From Lachnospiraceae bacterium (GTDB lineage: Bacteria; Bacillota; Clostridia; Lachnospirales; Lachnospiraceae), in contig JAJQHZ010000080.1 of assembly GCA_021199475.1 (NCBI GenBank), forward strand, positions 1 to 53,514: DNA of 53,514 nucleotides, in the 5' to 3' direction. A program made the translations under genes and the position numbers. This document shows positions 35,869 through 44,115 of the stretch, piece after piece. The notes under the pieces were generated by a model. That model did no database searches, was not told where the DNA came from, and was given only the letters and a program-made list of their open reading frames with translations. Position 1 is the stretch's first letter. Each line of letters begins with the position of its first letter.

Positions 35869-38688
35869 ATGGCAGCATTTGAAAAAATAAAAAGCGGTCT
35901 TTCCGGCCTGGACCGGATTCTCGACAACATCCGGCTCGGCGACAACGTGGTATGGCAGGTGACAGATCTGGCGGAATACCGTTTTTTCGTAGAGCCCTAT
36001 ATCCGGCAGGCGATAACGGACAGGAGGAATCTCGTCTACATCCGTTTTGCCCAGCACGAGCCGATCCTGCCGCTTAAGAAAGAGCCGGAGCTCTCCAAAG
36101 ACTGTGAGCCGTCCTGCATTTTCTACTTTTCTGACACAGAATCCGGAACTCATGATCTGACCCGGAGCGCAGATGAGGCAATCTGCTCACACAGTCATTC
36201 TGCCGCTCATTCTTCTTCCGTGGGAGACTGCAATGAGACACTGAGTGAAGACACGGAGGCGCTTGCTCCGCCATCTTCCGCTGCGCATCCTTCTTCCGGC
36301 AAAAATGATGACAACCGCCTGACATCTGACGTCGGCATCAGGGTCTACCGTTTTGACCCGGACGTCGGCTTTGAGCCATTCACGGTCGCAATCCATGATG
36401 TCATTACAAAGGAGGGCCGCGATGCGTTCTATGTATTCGACAGCCTTTCTGAGCTGCAGTCTGCCTGGTACACCGATCTGATGATGGGCAATTTTTTCTG
36501 CGTGACCTGCCCATACCTGTTTATTCTCGATACGGTCGCATTTTTCCCGCTAATCCGGGGGCGGCACTCCTTCGACGCGGTCGCGCGCATCCGCGAGACG
36601 ACACAGCTGCTGCTTGACGTGCACTCGGATGGCTCTGCGATTTACGTGCATCCGCTGAAGGTCTGGAAGCGCTACTCCTCCACGATGTTTCTTCCGCATT
36701 TCTGCAATGGGAACGACGACCATTTCGAGCCGCTGACCGACCCGGTCGAGGCAAGCCGCTACTACTCGCTGATCAAGTCCTCCTCGACCTTTACACAGGA
36801 GCAGTCCTACGACAGCTACGACCGCTTCTTCTCCAAGGCGAAGGCCGACTACCAGGCGGGATATTTTACCAAAAATACCGAGTCCATGATCATTGAGAGC
36901 ATGATGAGCCGCGACCCGAAGATGCAGCGGCTGATTCATGAATTTTTCGAGGTAGAGGACTATTTCACGCTGCGCGACCGGATGATCGGCAGCGGCGCGA
37001 TCGGCGGAAAAGCCTGCGGTATGCTGCTCGCCCGCAAGATTGTAGAAAAGAAGCTCGATGGTTTTCACAAGCACGCGGAACAACATGACTCCTTCTACAT
37101 TGGCTCAGATATTTTCTATACCTATATCGTCTCAAATGGCTGCTGGAATCTGCGCATTGAACAGCGGACCAGCGAGGGCTACATGGAAAAGGCGGCCGAA
37201 TTGAAGGATGGGCTTCTGCACGGCTCCTTCTCGCCTGCGACACGCGAGCAGTTCCGCAATATGCTGGAATATTACGGCCAGAACCCGATCATCGTCCGTT
37301 CCTCCAGCCTTCTGGAGGATGGCTTTGGCAACGCATTTGCCGGCAAATATGAGTCCGTCTTCTGTCCGAACCGCGGGGAGATGGAGGAGCGCATGGAGGC
37401 GTTTGAAAACGCCGTGCGCACGGTGTACGCGAGCACGATGGATCCGTCCGCGCTGGAGTACCGCAGGAACCGCGGGCTGGATCAAAAGGATGAGCAAATG
37501 GCGATCCTGGTGCAGCGCGTCTCCGGCGCCTACTACGGACCGTACTTCATGCCCTGCACGGCAGGCGTCGGCTACAGCTACAGCGCCTACAAATGGATGC
37601 CCGATATGGATCCGTCCGCCGGCATGCTGCGCATCGTCATGGGACTTGGCACAAAGGCGGTGGACCGCACGGAGAATGACTATCCGCGCCTGGTCAATCT
37701 GGACCGGCCCGAGGTGACGATGCTGACCAGCGTCGCCGATAAACACCGTTTCTCGCAGCACAAAATCGATGTGATCAATATGGAAAAAAATGTGGTGGAG
37801 GAGGTGCCGCTCTCCGCTATGGTTCCCTATCTGCCGCGGTGGTATAAAAACACCGTGCTGGAGCACGATACGGATGCCGAGGACCGTCTGCGCGAGGCCG
37901 GACGGTACCGCGATGTGTTCTTCGTAAGCTGTCAGCAACTGCTGGCCAACCACAAGTTCACCTCCATGATGAAGCAGACCCTGCACGAGCTCCAGGCCGC
38001 CTATGGGAACCCGGTTGACATCGAATATACCGTAAACTTAAGCAAGGAGAATGACTTTGTCGTCAACCTGCTCCAGTGCCGTCCGCTCTATGTCGGAAAG
38101 GACGGCGGCAAAATCCAGATGCCGGATGCCGCTCCGGAAAACATCTTTTTTGAAATAAAGGATTCCTCCATGGGGCAGTCCTGCGTCCGCCCGATCGATA
38201 TCGTCATCCAGATTGAGCCGAAAGAATACTATGAATTTGAGCACGTAAAAAAACCGCTCATCGCGGACTCCATCGGAGCGGTCAATCAGTATTACAAAGG
38301 GGGCGGCCATCACATCCTGCTCACCGTGCCGGGCCGCATCGGCACCAGCTCGCCGGAGCTCGGCGTACCGGTGCGCTTCGTAGACATCTCCGGCGTCGAC
38401 GCCATCTGTGAGGTCACGGACAACCGCGCCGGGTATATGCCCGAGCTCAGCTACGGAAGCCATATGTTCCAGGATCTCGTCGAGGCCAACATTTTCTACG
38501 GCGCGATTTTCGGCGATCGGCGAACCCTTCTCTATCAGAGGGACTTTTTCGAAACACAGCCGAACCTCTTCCCGCAGATCTGCCCTGATCAGGCCGAGCT
38601 TGCCTCCATCGTCCGTGTGTATGAGGCGGACGGGATGCAGCTCTGGGTCGACGGCATCAAGAACCATGTCATCTGCGCCAGAACGTGA
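35869..38688 (+). CDS. Large PEP/pyruvate-binding ATP-grasp protein
   Basis: The 939-residue protein has an N-terminal part (about 1-290) reminiscent of a KaiC/RecA-like fold (SGLSGLDRILDNIRLGDNVV) but without a Walker A loop. A PPDK-N/PEP-synthase ATP-grasp domain follows (about 355-740): GSGAIGGKACGMLLARKI, NPIIVRSSSLLEDGFGNAFA, GKYESVFCPN, YYGPYFMPCTAGVGYS. The normal phosphohistidine motif and PEP/pyruvate barrel of PpsA and PPDK are absent. Instead there is a C-terminal domain of about 150 residues (ELSYGSHMFQDLVEANIFYG). A poorly conserved-looking Ser/His-rich insert occurs at about 100-155. AAAGGAGACCCCCC precedes the ATG. The reaction is unknown; a complete pyruvate-phosphate dikinase is ruled out by the missing domains. 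Confidence 0.85.
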   Translation: MAAFEKIKSGLSGLDRILDNIRLGDNVVWQVTDLAEYRFFVEPYIRQAITDRRNLVYIRFAQHEPILPLKKEPELSKDCEPSCIFYFSDTESGTHDLTRSADEAICSHSHSAAHSSSVGDCNETLSEDTEALAPPSSAAHPSSGKNDDNRLTSDVGIRVYRFDPDVGFEPFTVAIHDVITKEGRDAFYVFDSLSELQSAWYTDLMMGNFFCVTCPYLFILDTVAFFPLIRGRHSFDAVARIRETTQLLLDVHSDGSAIYVHPLKVWKRYSSTMFLPHFCNGNDDHFEPLTDPVEASRYYSLIKSSSTFTQEQSYDSYDRFFSKAKADYQAGYFTKNTESMIIESMMSRDPKMQRLIHEFFEVEDYFTLRDRMIGSGAIGGKACGMLLARKIVEKKLDGFHKHAEQHDSFYIGSDIFYTYIVSNGCWNLRIEQRTSEGYMEKAAELKDGLLHGSFSPATREQFRNMLEYYGQNPIIVRSSSLLEDGFGNAFAGKYESVFCPNRGEMEERMEAFENAVRTVYASTMDPSALEYRRNRGLDQKDEQMAILVQRVSGAYYGPYFMPCTAGVGYSYSAYKWMPDMDPSAGMLRIVMGLGTKAVDRTENDYPRLVNLDRPEVTMLTSVADKHRFSQHKIDVINMEKNVVEEVPLSAMVPYLPRWYKNTVLEHDTDAEDRLREAGRYRDVFFVSCQQLLANHKFTSMMKQTLHELQAAYGNPVDIEYTVNLSKENDFVVNLLQCRPLYVGKDGGKIQMPDAAPENIFFEIKDSSMGQSCVRPIDIVIQIEPKEYYEFEHVKKPLIADSIGAVNQYYKGGGHHILLTVPGRIGTSSPELGVPVRFVDISGVDAICEVTDNRAGYMPELSYGSHMFQDLVEANIFYGAIFGDRRTLLYQRDFFETQPNLFPQICPDQAELASIVRVYEADGMQLWVDGIKNHVICART

Positions 38689-38697
38689 TATAAGCAG

Positions 38698-38908
38698 CTT
38701 CCCGGCATTTATGAAACGATAAATGCCGGGAAGAGAAAACTTCATTCATTAACCAATGTTATATATTATATTTTATGAAAAATCTCTTATCGTTCAGCGA
38801 AAAGGCTATTCAGCAATTCCGAGAATAACGCACGGCCTTTTCGCTTAACTCTCGAATATTTAATTCATCGTTTAAGTGATTTTCCCTCCATTTGGTGTAA
38901 TCAAATGG
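38698..38908. repeat. Three consecutive hairpins
   Basis: A perfect 15-bp stem CTTCCCGGCATTTAT (38698-38712) / 38719-38733 is followed by AGCGAAAAGGC (38796-38806) / GCCTTTTCGCT (38835-38845) with an inner TATTC/GAATA stem, then CCATTTG (38888-38894) / CAAATGG (38902-38908). They lie between convergent genes. The first lacks a T-run; they may be transcript-end structures. Confidence 0.6.
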
Positions 38909-39024
38909 TGCCGTTTCAGGATAAATTCTCATCTGTGTCTGATCGTCAAATGGCCTGTTATAACAGCAGTTGTCCAAATATAGTTTCAATCGTCTTTCTA
39001 CCTTTCGTTTACATAGAATCCCGG

Positions 39025-39894
39025 TTACAGCCGACTTCCTGTCAGCATCTCGTAGGCCTGCAGATACTTGTCAATGGTCTTCTGCACGATGTCCTCCGGC
39101 AGCGTCCAGTCGTTGCCGGGATTCGCTTTCAGCCAGTCGCGCGCGAACTGCTTGTCAAAGGACGGCTGTCCATGTCCCGGCTCATATCCATCCGCCGGCC
39201 AGAAGCGCGAGCTGTCCGGCGTCAGCATCTCATCACCGAGCACCAGGTTGCCCTCCTCATCCAGGCCAAACTCAAACTTCGTATCCGCAATGATAATCCC
39301 GCGGCCAAGCGCATAATCCGCGCATTTCTTATAGAGTGCAATGGTATAATCGCGAAGCTTCGCCGCGTATTCCTCGCCTTTTCCCGGGAACACCTTCTCC
39401 AGATGGGCAATGCTCTGCTCATAAGAAATATTTTCATCATGATCGCCAATCTCCGCCTTTGTGGACGGCGTATAGATCGGCTCCGGCAGCTTATCGGATT
39501 CCTTCAGGCCTTCCGGCAGTGTGATACCGCAGACCGTGCCGTTTTTCTGATAGCTTGCCCAGCCGCTGCCCGTAATGTACCCGCGGACGATGCACTCAAT
39601 CGGGAGCATCTCCAGCTTCCGGCACATCATACTGTTGCCGTCAAATTCCGGTTTCCGGAAAAACTCCGGCATCTCCTTCACATCCACGGAAATCATATGG
39701 TTCGGCAGAATATCCTTCGTCATGTCAAACCAGAAGCGGGACATCTGGGTCAGAACCGTGCCCTTCTTCGTTACTGCATTATTCAGAATCACATCAAAAC
39801 AGCTGATCCGGTCCGTCGCCACCATGATCAGGCTGTCTCCATTGTCATAAATCTCGCGCACCTTGCCCTCTTTGATTGGTTTCCATTCACTCAT
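39025..39894 (-). CDS. purC: SAICAR synthetase
   Basis: The enzyme joins CAIR with aspartate in purine synthesis using ATP. The 289-residue protein has EGKVREIYDNGDSLIMVATD (ATP-binding), RISCFDVILNN, the substrate motif ECIVRGYITGSGWASYQ, and IIIADTKFEFGLDEEGNLVL with DSSRFWPAD. I chose the ATG at 39894 (MSEWKPIKEGKV), with GGAGGAAGGACAAAAA upstream, rather than a frame back to 39978. It stands alone here, without other pur genes. Confidence 0.96.
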   Translation of the reverse strand: MSEWKPIKEGKVREIYDNGDSLIMVATDRISCFDVILNNAVTKKGTVLTQMSRFWFDMTKDILPNHMISVDVKEMPEFFRKPEFDGNSMMCRKLEMLPIECIVRGYITGSGWASYQKNGTVCGITLPEGLKESDKLPEPIYTPSTKAEIGDHDENISYEQSIAHLEKVFPGKGEEYAAKLRDYTIALYKKCADYALGRGIIIADTKFEFGLDEEGNLVLGDEMLTPDSSRFWPADGYEPGHGQPSFDKQFARDWLKANPGNDWTLPEDIVQKTIDKYLQAYEMLTGSRL

Positions 39895-40037
39895 TTTTTG
39901 TCCTTCCTCCATAATAAACGCAACAATTTTCAAAAACATTGGTTTTTTCCGATAAGTTATACTACCACGAAACCACATTTAAGACAACAATTTTTATTCT
40001 CTTCCTGGCTTAGAACTCTGTGCTTCCCATCTACGGC

Positions 40038-40067
40038 TTGACAAGAACAGAAAAACGTGTTTATGAT
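40038..40067 (+). promoter_or_regulatory. σA promoter of the ywlG-like gene
   Basis: TTGACA (40038-40043) and TATGAT (40062-40067) are separated by 18 bp. Downstream, TGCTTTGACGGA / TCCGTCGAAGCA form a leader hairpin (about 40109-40142) before GAAAGGAG and the gene. Confidence 0.7.
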
Positions 40068-40163
40068 AGGAACGCAAATTAGATGAAAGCACAATTATAG
40101 ACTGCTTTGACGGATTTATAGCTCTCACTCCGTCGAAGCATACAGTGAAAGGAGTAAACCACG

Positions 40164-40757
40164 ATGTCTGTAAATGGATTAAATAAAAATGAGGTGCTGC
40201 CGGAGTATCTCACGCAGTTAACACAGGAAGCCTATCAGGCGGCAAAAGAATTGCTGGATGCGGCGCACCTGAAGGAGGGGAATCTGCTCGTCGTGGGCTG
40301 TTCGACCAGCGAGGTCGCCGGAGAGCGCATCGGGTCGTATTCCAGTCCGCAGATGGCGGACGCCGTATTCACCGGAATCGATCAGGCGGTCACAGAGGCG
40401 AAAATCTTTCTCGCCGCCCAGTGCTGCGAGCACCTGAACCGCGCGCTGATTCTGGAACAGAGTGCTGTGGAAAAGTACGGCTACGAGCCGGTGAATGTCG
40501 TCCCGCAGCCGAAGGCCGGCGGCTCTTTTGCGACCGCGGCGTGGCACCATTTCTCCGCCCCGGTGGCGGTCGAGCACATCCGCGCTCACGCCGGGATCGA
40601 CATTGGCGACACCCTGATCGGGATGCATTTGAGAGATGTGGCAGTTCCGGTGCGCATCACGCAAAAGTCCATTGGTTCCGCGCACGTCGTATGCGCGCGG
40701 ACGCGGTACAAATTTGTCGGGGGCGAACGGGCTATTTATGATGAGCAGCTGCTGTAG
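40164..40757 (+). CDS. ywlG: YwlG/UPF0340 family protein
   Basis: The 197-residue cytosolic protein of the TIGR01440/UPF0340 family is widespread in Firmicutes. It shows family phrases: GNLLVVGCSTSEVAGERIGS, AKIFLAAQCCEHLNRALILE, VVPQPKAGGSFATAAWHHF and GIDIGDTLIGMHLRDVAVPV. The biochemical role is not firmly established. AAAGGAGTAAACCACG precedes the ATG, and a consensus promoter lies about 100 bp upstream. Confidence 0.92.
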   Translation: MSVNGLNKNEVLPEYLTQLTQEAYQAAKELLDAAHLKEGNLLVVGCSTSEVAGERIGSYSSPQMADAVFTGIDQAVTEAKIFLAAQCCEHLNRALILEQSAVEKYGYEPVNVVPQPKAGGSFATAAWHHFSAPVAVEHIRAHAGIDIGDTLIGMHLRDVAVPVRITQKSIGSAHVVCARTRYKFVGGERAIYDEQLL

Positions 40758-40844
40758 AATCCCAAATCTGGATTCTGTCCACTTTTTGCCTCAAATGGTG
40801 AACGAAGCGCCTAAAAGCTGGCAACTGCGGGAAAGAAAAACTGG

Positions 40845-40891
40845 TATGGTCATTTTTATTAAAATTGGATATTTTGAAAATACCATACATC
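40845..40891 (+). promoter_or_regulatory. Leader hairpin before the ECF S-component gene
   Basis: GTATGGT pairs with ACCATAC, continued by ATTTT/AAAAT past a bulged C (about 40845-40891), with a 20-nt AT-rich loop. It lies 50 bp before the ATG and could be a short regulatory leader; it does not resemble a riboswitch I know. Confidence 0.35.
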
Positions 40892-40938
40892 GCATACAAT
40901 GAGCCTCAGATTTCATGGATATTCAAGGAGGACTCATT

Positions 40939-41460
40939 ATGAAAAAACTAACTACGAAGAACCTTGTAATTGCTGCGCTGTTTGCAGCGCTTGCCTGCGT
41001 GATGACCATGTCCGTGCGGATTCCGATCCCCGGCACGCAGGGCTACATTCATCCCGGCGATGCCGTGGTGATCCTCTGCGGAATCTTCCTGGATCCGGTC
41101 GTCGCGTTTTTCGCGGCTGGCATCGGCTCCGCTCTGGCAGATCTGCTTGGCGGCTATTTTATCTATGTGCCCATCACCTTCGTCATCAAAGGTCTGGTCG
41201 CACTCTGTGCCGGGCTGGTCTACCGCAGTCACGCGTGCGCACCGCTGAACCGCCATCTGGTCGTTGCGCTTTGCGGCGTCATTGATATTCTGATTGTAGC
41301 GGGCGGCTACTGCTTCTGCGAAATCTTCCTGTATGGAGCGCCTGCCGCGATTTCCAGCGTCCCGGCGAACTGTGTGCAGGGCGTCAGCGGACTGATCATC
41401 GCCTCGGTTCTGTATCCGGTACTCGAAGTGGCGCTGAAGCAAGTGCAGACTGCGTCATAA
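40939..41460 (+). CDS. ECF transporter S component
   Basis: The 173-residue membrane protein is the substrate-binding subunit of an energy-coupling-factor vitamin importer. It has about six helices. The motifs IPGTQGYIHPGDAVVILCGI, FFAAGIGSALADLLGGYFIY and VPITFVIKGLVALCAGLVYR resemble the HmpT/ThiW-like group, so a thiamine precursor or similar vitamin is one option. The EcfA/EcfT modules are not in the window and would be shared. AAGGAGGACTCATT precedes the ATG at 40939. Confidence 0.9.
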   Translation: MKKLTTKNLVIAALFAALACVMTMSVRIPIPGTQGYIHPGDAVVILCGIFLDPVVAFFAAGIGSALADLLGGYFIYVPITFVIKGLVALCAGLVYRSHACAPLNRHLVVALCGVIDILIVAGGYCFCEIFLYGAPAAISSVPANCVQGVSGLIIASVLYPVLEVALKQVQTAS

Positions 41461-41574
41461 TCACGCCTGAAAACCGCCGTCCGACTGTACCGCGGCGCTC
41501 CGAAACAAAGCATAAAAACAACTACAGCTACACCGTCGTCCGTCTATTTGACAGTCGGCGGTTTTTTATGCGCA

Positions 41575-41703
41575 GAGCCGGGCAAGGTGTATTGCGGCTA
41601 AAGCCGCACCCGGGTCTACGCTCCGCTTCGGTCGGCGCTAAACGGATGTCCACTGGACATCCAGCGCCGCGCGGGCGGATATGGGAGAGGACTCCCCCTA
41701 TCC
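41575..41703 (-). repeat. Mosaic palindromic repeat, element E (reverse orientation)
   Basis: Read on the minus strand this is a B-type element. On the plus strand it has GGCGCT (41634-41639) / AGCGCC (41663-41668) around GGATGTCC-ACT-GGACATCC (41644-41662), then GGATATGGGAG (41677-41687) / CTCCCCCTATCC (41692-41703). GCGGC-TAAA-GCCGC lies at 41594-41607. The stretch AAGGTGTATTGCGGCTAAAG matches the reverse complement of element B's right end. It lies in the 344-bp spacer between the convergent ECF and MglB-like genes; no other feature is seen there. Confidence 0.8.
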
Positions 41704-41804
41704 GATCACAGCCGCAAAAAGATATTTCTTTGCATCTTTCGCAGCCCGCAGAAACGCTGCTTCCCTTCCGTCGATGCCGTAAAAAAGAAAAAAATCAATT
41801 CTGC

Positions 41805-42833
41805 TCACTCGTTCAGAAACTCCTCCACCGTCTCTGTCATCACCTTCTCATACGGCATCCGCACGTATTTGCCGTCCTGCAGCTGCACATCGTCCAAGTC
41901 TCCGTTTGTTGCGAGCGTGTAGGCAAGCAGCAGCATCTGATATGCCTGCCCTTCTTTATCGTTATACACCGTGCCCGCCATCTCGCCCTTTTGCACGGCC
42001 TCCAGACCGACATCGGTTCCATCGATGCCGACAACAATGGGCCAATCGTCGCGGTCAATATTTTCTGCTTTCAGCGCATCGATCGCTCCGAGTGCCATAT
42101 CGTCGTTGTTCGCCAGAACCAGTTCAATGGAATCGCCGTACTGCGTCAGCATCGATGTCATTTTCGTCTGCGCCTGCGCGCGGTTCCAGTTCGCGATTGC
42201 ATAGCCAAGCTTTTCCGCCTGCACGCCCTGCTCCATGATCGTATTGATGGAATATTCCGTGCGAACGATGGAATCCTGATGTCCCGCCTCGCCTTCGAGG
42301 ACAACATACTGACAGATTCCGTCGCCATTTTTATCCGCATTTGCATCATTTAGAAATGCATCCGCCGCGATCTCACCCTCCATAATGCCGGATTCAAACG
42401 CATCTGCGCCGACATAGTAGAGCTGATCCCAGCGCTCCAGATCCTCCTCCACCAGCTCGCGGTTAAAAAACACGATGGGAATGTCGTTTTTCTCCGCCAG
42501 ATCCGTGATGGTGGTCGGCTCCGTGCGGTCCACCAGGTTCACACAGATCACATCACAGCCCTTTTCAATCAGATTCCGGACCTGATCATTCTGAGAGGAC
42601 TGACTGCCGGAGGCATCCATCACTTCAATATTGATAGCGATGCCCGTCTTCTCCTCCAGCTCTGAGACATACTCTGTAAAGCTCGTCATCAGCTCGGAAA
42701 TAAACGTATCGTACTGGTCGTACAAGGTCACGCCGATTTTTATACTTTTTACGGTTTCATCCGTCTCCCGGCCGCAGCCGGACAGGAGGCAGGCGACGGC
42801 TGCCCAAAATACAATCCATTTTCTCATATGCAT
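41805..42833 (-). CDS. MglB-like sugar-binding lipoprotein
   Basis: The 342-residue sugar-binding lipoprotein is related to the galactose/glucose-binding protein. Its lipobox LLSGC is canonical. The mature part has KIGVTLYDQYDTFISELMTS, VICVNLVDRT, PIVFFNRELV, EYSINTIMEQG and LANNDDMALGAIDALKAENI, and is similar in plan to the mglB product at 51112-52167. There is no transporter directly next to it. It ends the gene run with the regulator, kinase and a membrane-anchored binding protein, so it may be a sensor or alternate receptor for the Mgl importer. Confidence 0.9.
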   Translation of the reverse strand: MHMRKWIVFWAAVACLLSGCGRETDETVKSIKIGVTLYDQYDTFISELMTSFTEYVSELEEKTGIAINIEVMDASGSQSSQNDQVRNLIEKGCDVICVNLVDRTEPTTITDLAEKNDIPIVFFNRELVEEDLERWDQLYYVGADAFESGIMEGEIAADAFLNDANADKNGDGICQYVVLEGEAGHQDSIVRTEYSINTIMEQGVQAEKLGYAIANWNRAQAQTKMTSMLTQYGDSIELVLANNDDMALGAIDALKAENIDRDDWPIVVGIDGTDVGLEAVQKGEMAGTVYNDKEGQAYQMLLLAYTLATNGDLDDVQLQDGKYVRMPYEKVMTETVEEFLNE

Positions 42834-42870
42834 TCCATTCCTGACTTTTAGTCCCTTGTATTACATGTCC

Positions 42871-43002
42871 ATACTCGCAGTGCGAGTATAGACGAAGGCC
42901 GCGCCCCTCGCCGGGTTATGCCCCCAATCTCCGATTGTGGGGCGTGGGCATCCCGCACTTCGTACGGGATATACAATCGCGAAGCGATTATTATTGCGCG
43001 GC
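42871..43002 (+). repeat. Mosaic palindromic repeat, element D
   Basis: ATACTCGC-AGT-GCGAGTAT (42871-42889) precedes an outer stem GGCCGCGC (42897-42904) / GCGCGGC (42996-43002). Within it are CCCCAATC / GATTGTGGGG (42922-42942), ATCCCG / CGGGAT (42950-42970) and ATCGC-GAA-GCGAT (42976-42988). It is like element C with one hairpin unit fewer. Confidence 0.85.
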
Positions 43003-43011
43003 TTCCACTAT

Positions 43012-43113
43012 ATTATGGGAAGAAAACCGCTTCCCATAATCTCCAGAATCTGGCGATTCTGTCGTTAACTTATCGGGTGAGAGTACGCAAGCGTCCTCTC
43101 CTTCCGATAAGTT
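43012..43113. repeat. Palindrome array downstream of the binding-protein gene
   Basis: Three hairpins follow each other with almost no gaps: ATTATGGGAAG / CTTCCCATAAT (43012-43040), CAGAATC-TGGC-GATTCTG (43044-43061), and AACTTATCGG (43067-43076) / CCGATAAGTT (43104-43113) enclosing GAGAG-T-ACGC / GCGT-C-CTCTC. The last stem reaches into the stop codon of the neighbouring gene. Confidence 0.75.
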
Positions 43114-44086
43114 ATATTACTGGAAACAGAATCCGCTCCGTATCCTCGCTATACATCTGATCCGGGGTCACGGTGAGAAATTCGACTGTGACCGTTTGCA
43201 CGGTGTCGTCGTGATCCTCGAGCTGTGCCGCGATCTGAACGACGCTCTGATACCCCATGGAATATTCATCCGCGACGACCATACCGCTCACCAGCCCTTT
43301 ATCCAGATAATACACCGTCTTTTCCGAACGCCCTTCTCCGTACAGCCCACAGTGAATGTCCGGATTCTCAATCAGATAATCGATTGCGCATTCCAGTGCA
43401 TCATTTTCCAGTGCAATAAGGATATCCGGCTCCTCCTGCTCCATTTGCTCCGCAAATACACCTTCGTCTGCAGCTTCTTCCTCCGAGAGTGACCAGATCA
43501 CCCGGAGCCCGCTCTCTGCGATCGCGTCGGTAAATCCCTGCAGGCGCTGCTGCATGGAGCGTTTTTTCTGATTCCCCGCAAGAATCCCAATGGTACCGGA
43601 GGCATCCGTGCCGGAGTAGTCCGCGCTGGCCGCATTTGCAATCGCTGCTCCAACCTCACAGGCATCGGTCGACACCACCGTAAAAGCGGCATCCTGCGGG
43701 GATTCCATCCCATTCCCGACCAGGACGGCCGCCGTGTCACCAAGCAGTTCTAAAAGAGTGCCCTCCGTGTCCTCACTGTCGTACATCTCAATAATGACTC
43801 CTTGCGCTCCATTTTCTACCTCACGCTGAAGGATCGCATTCTCCTCCTCAACATCGGATAGCTCCGTAACAGAAACAATATTCAGATAAATCCGGTGTTC
43901 GGACGCTCCCTGCTCCAGTCCTTCCTTAAATGCATTCCACCGGTCATTGCTGCTGTCCTCCACAATCACGGAAACCGAGTAGTAGGGCAGCTCCCGGTTT
44001 CCGTTCAATATTCCGTAGGAGGTGTAGAGAATTACCGCCAGAATCGCTGAAATCATCAGCCCCATGTAAAGACTGTTTTTATTCAT
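43112..44086 (-). CDS. Membrane-anchored periplasmic-binding-type sensor protein
   Basis: This protein of 324 residues has an N-terminal uncleaved-looking anchor (YMGLMISAILAVILYTSYGI) and no lipobox. A LacI/MglB-type binding fold follows: YYSVSVIVEDSSNDRWNAFK, GAQGVIIEMYDSED, AFTVVSTDACEVGAAIANAA and GYQSVVQIAAQLEDHDD. Such proteins pair with YesM-type kinases as external sugar sensors. The ATG at 44086 has GGAGGCGGAGA. It lies 29 bp downstream of the kinase gene and is part of its operon. Confidence 0.85.
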   Translation of the reverse strand: MNKNSLYMGLMISAILAVILYTSYGILNGNRELPYYSVSVIVEDSSNDRWNAFKEGLEQGASEHRIYLNIVSVTELSDVEEENAILQREVENGAQGVIIEMYDSEDTEGTLLELLGDTAAVLVGNGMESPQDAAFTVVSTDACEVGAAIANAASADYSGTDASGTIGILAGNQKKRSMQQRLQGFTDAIAESGLRVIWSLSEEEAADEGVFAEQMEQEEPDILIALENDALECAIDYLIENPDIHCGLYGEGRSEKTVYYLDKGLVSGMVVADEYSMGYQSVVQIAAQLEDHDDTVQTVTVEFLTVTPDQMYSEDTERILFPVI

Positions 44087-44115
44087 TCTCCGCCTCCTTC
44101 CTCGTGCCAATAGCT

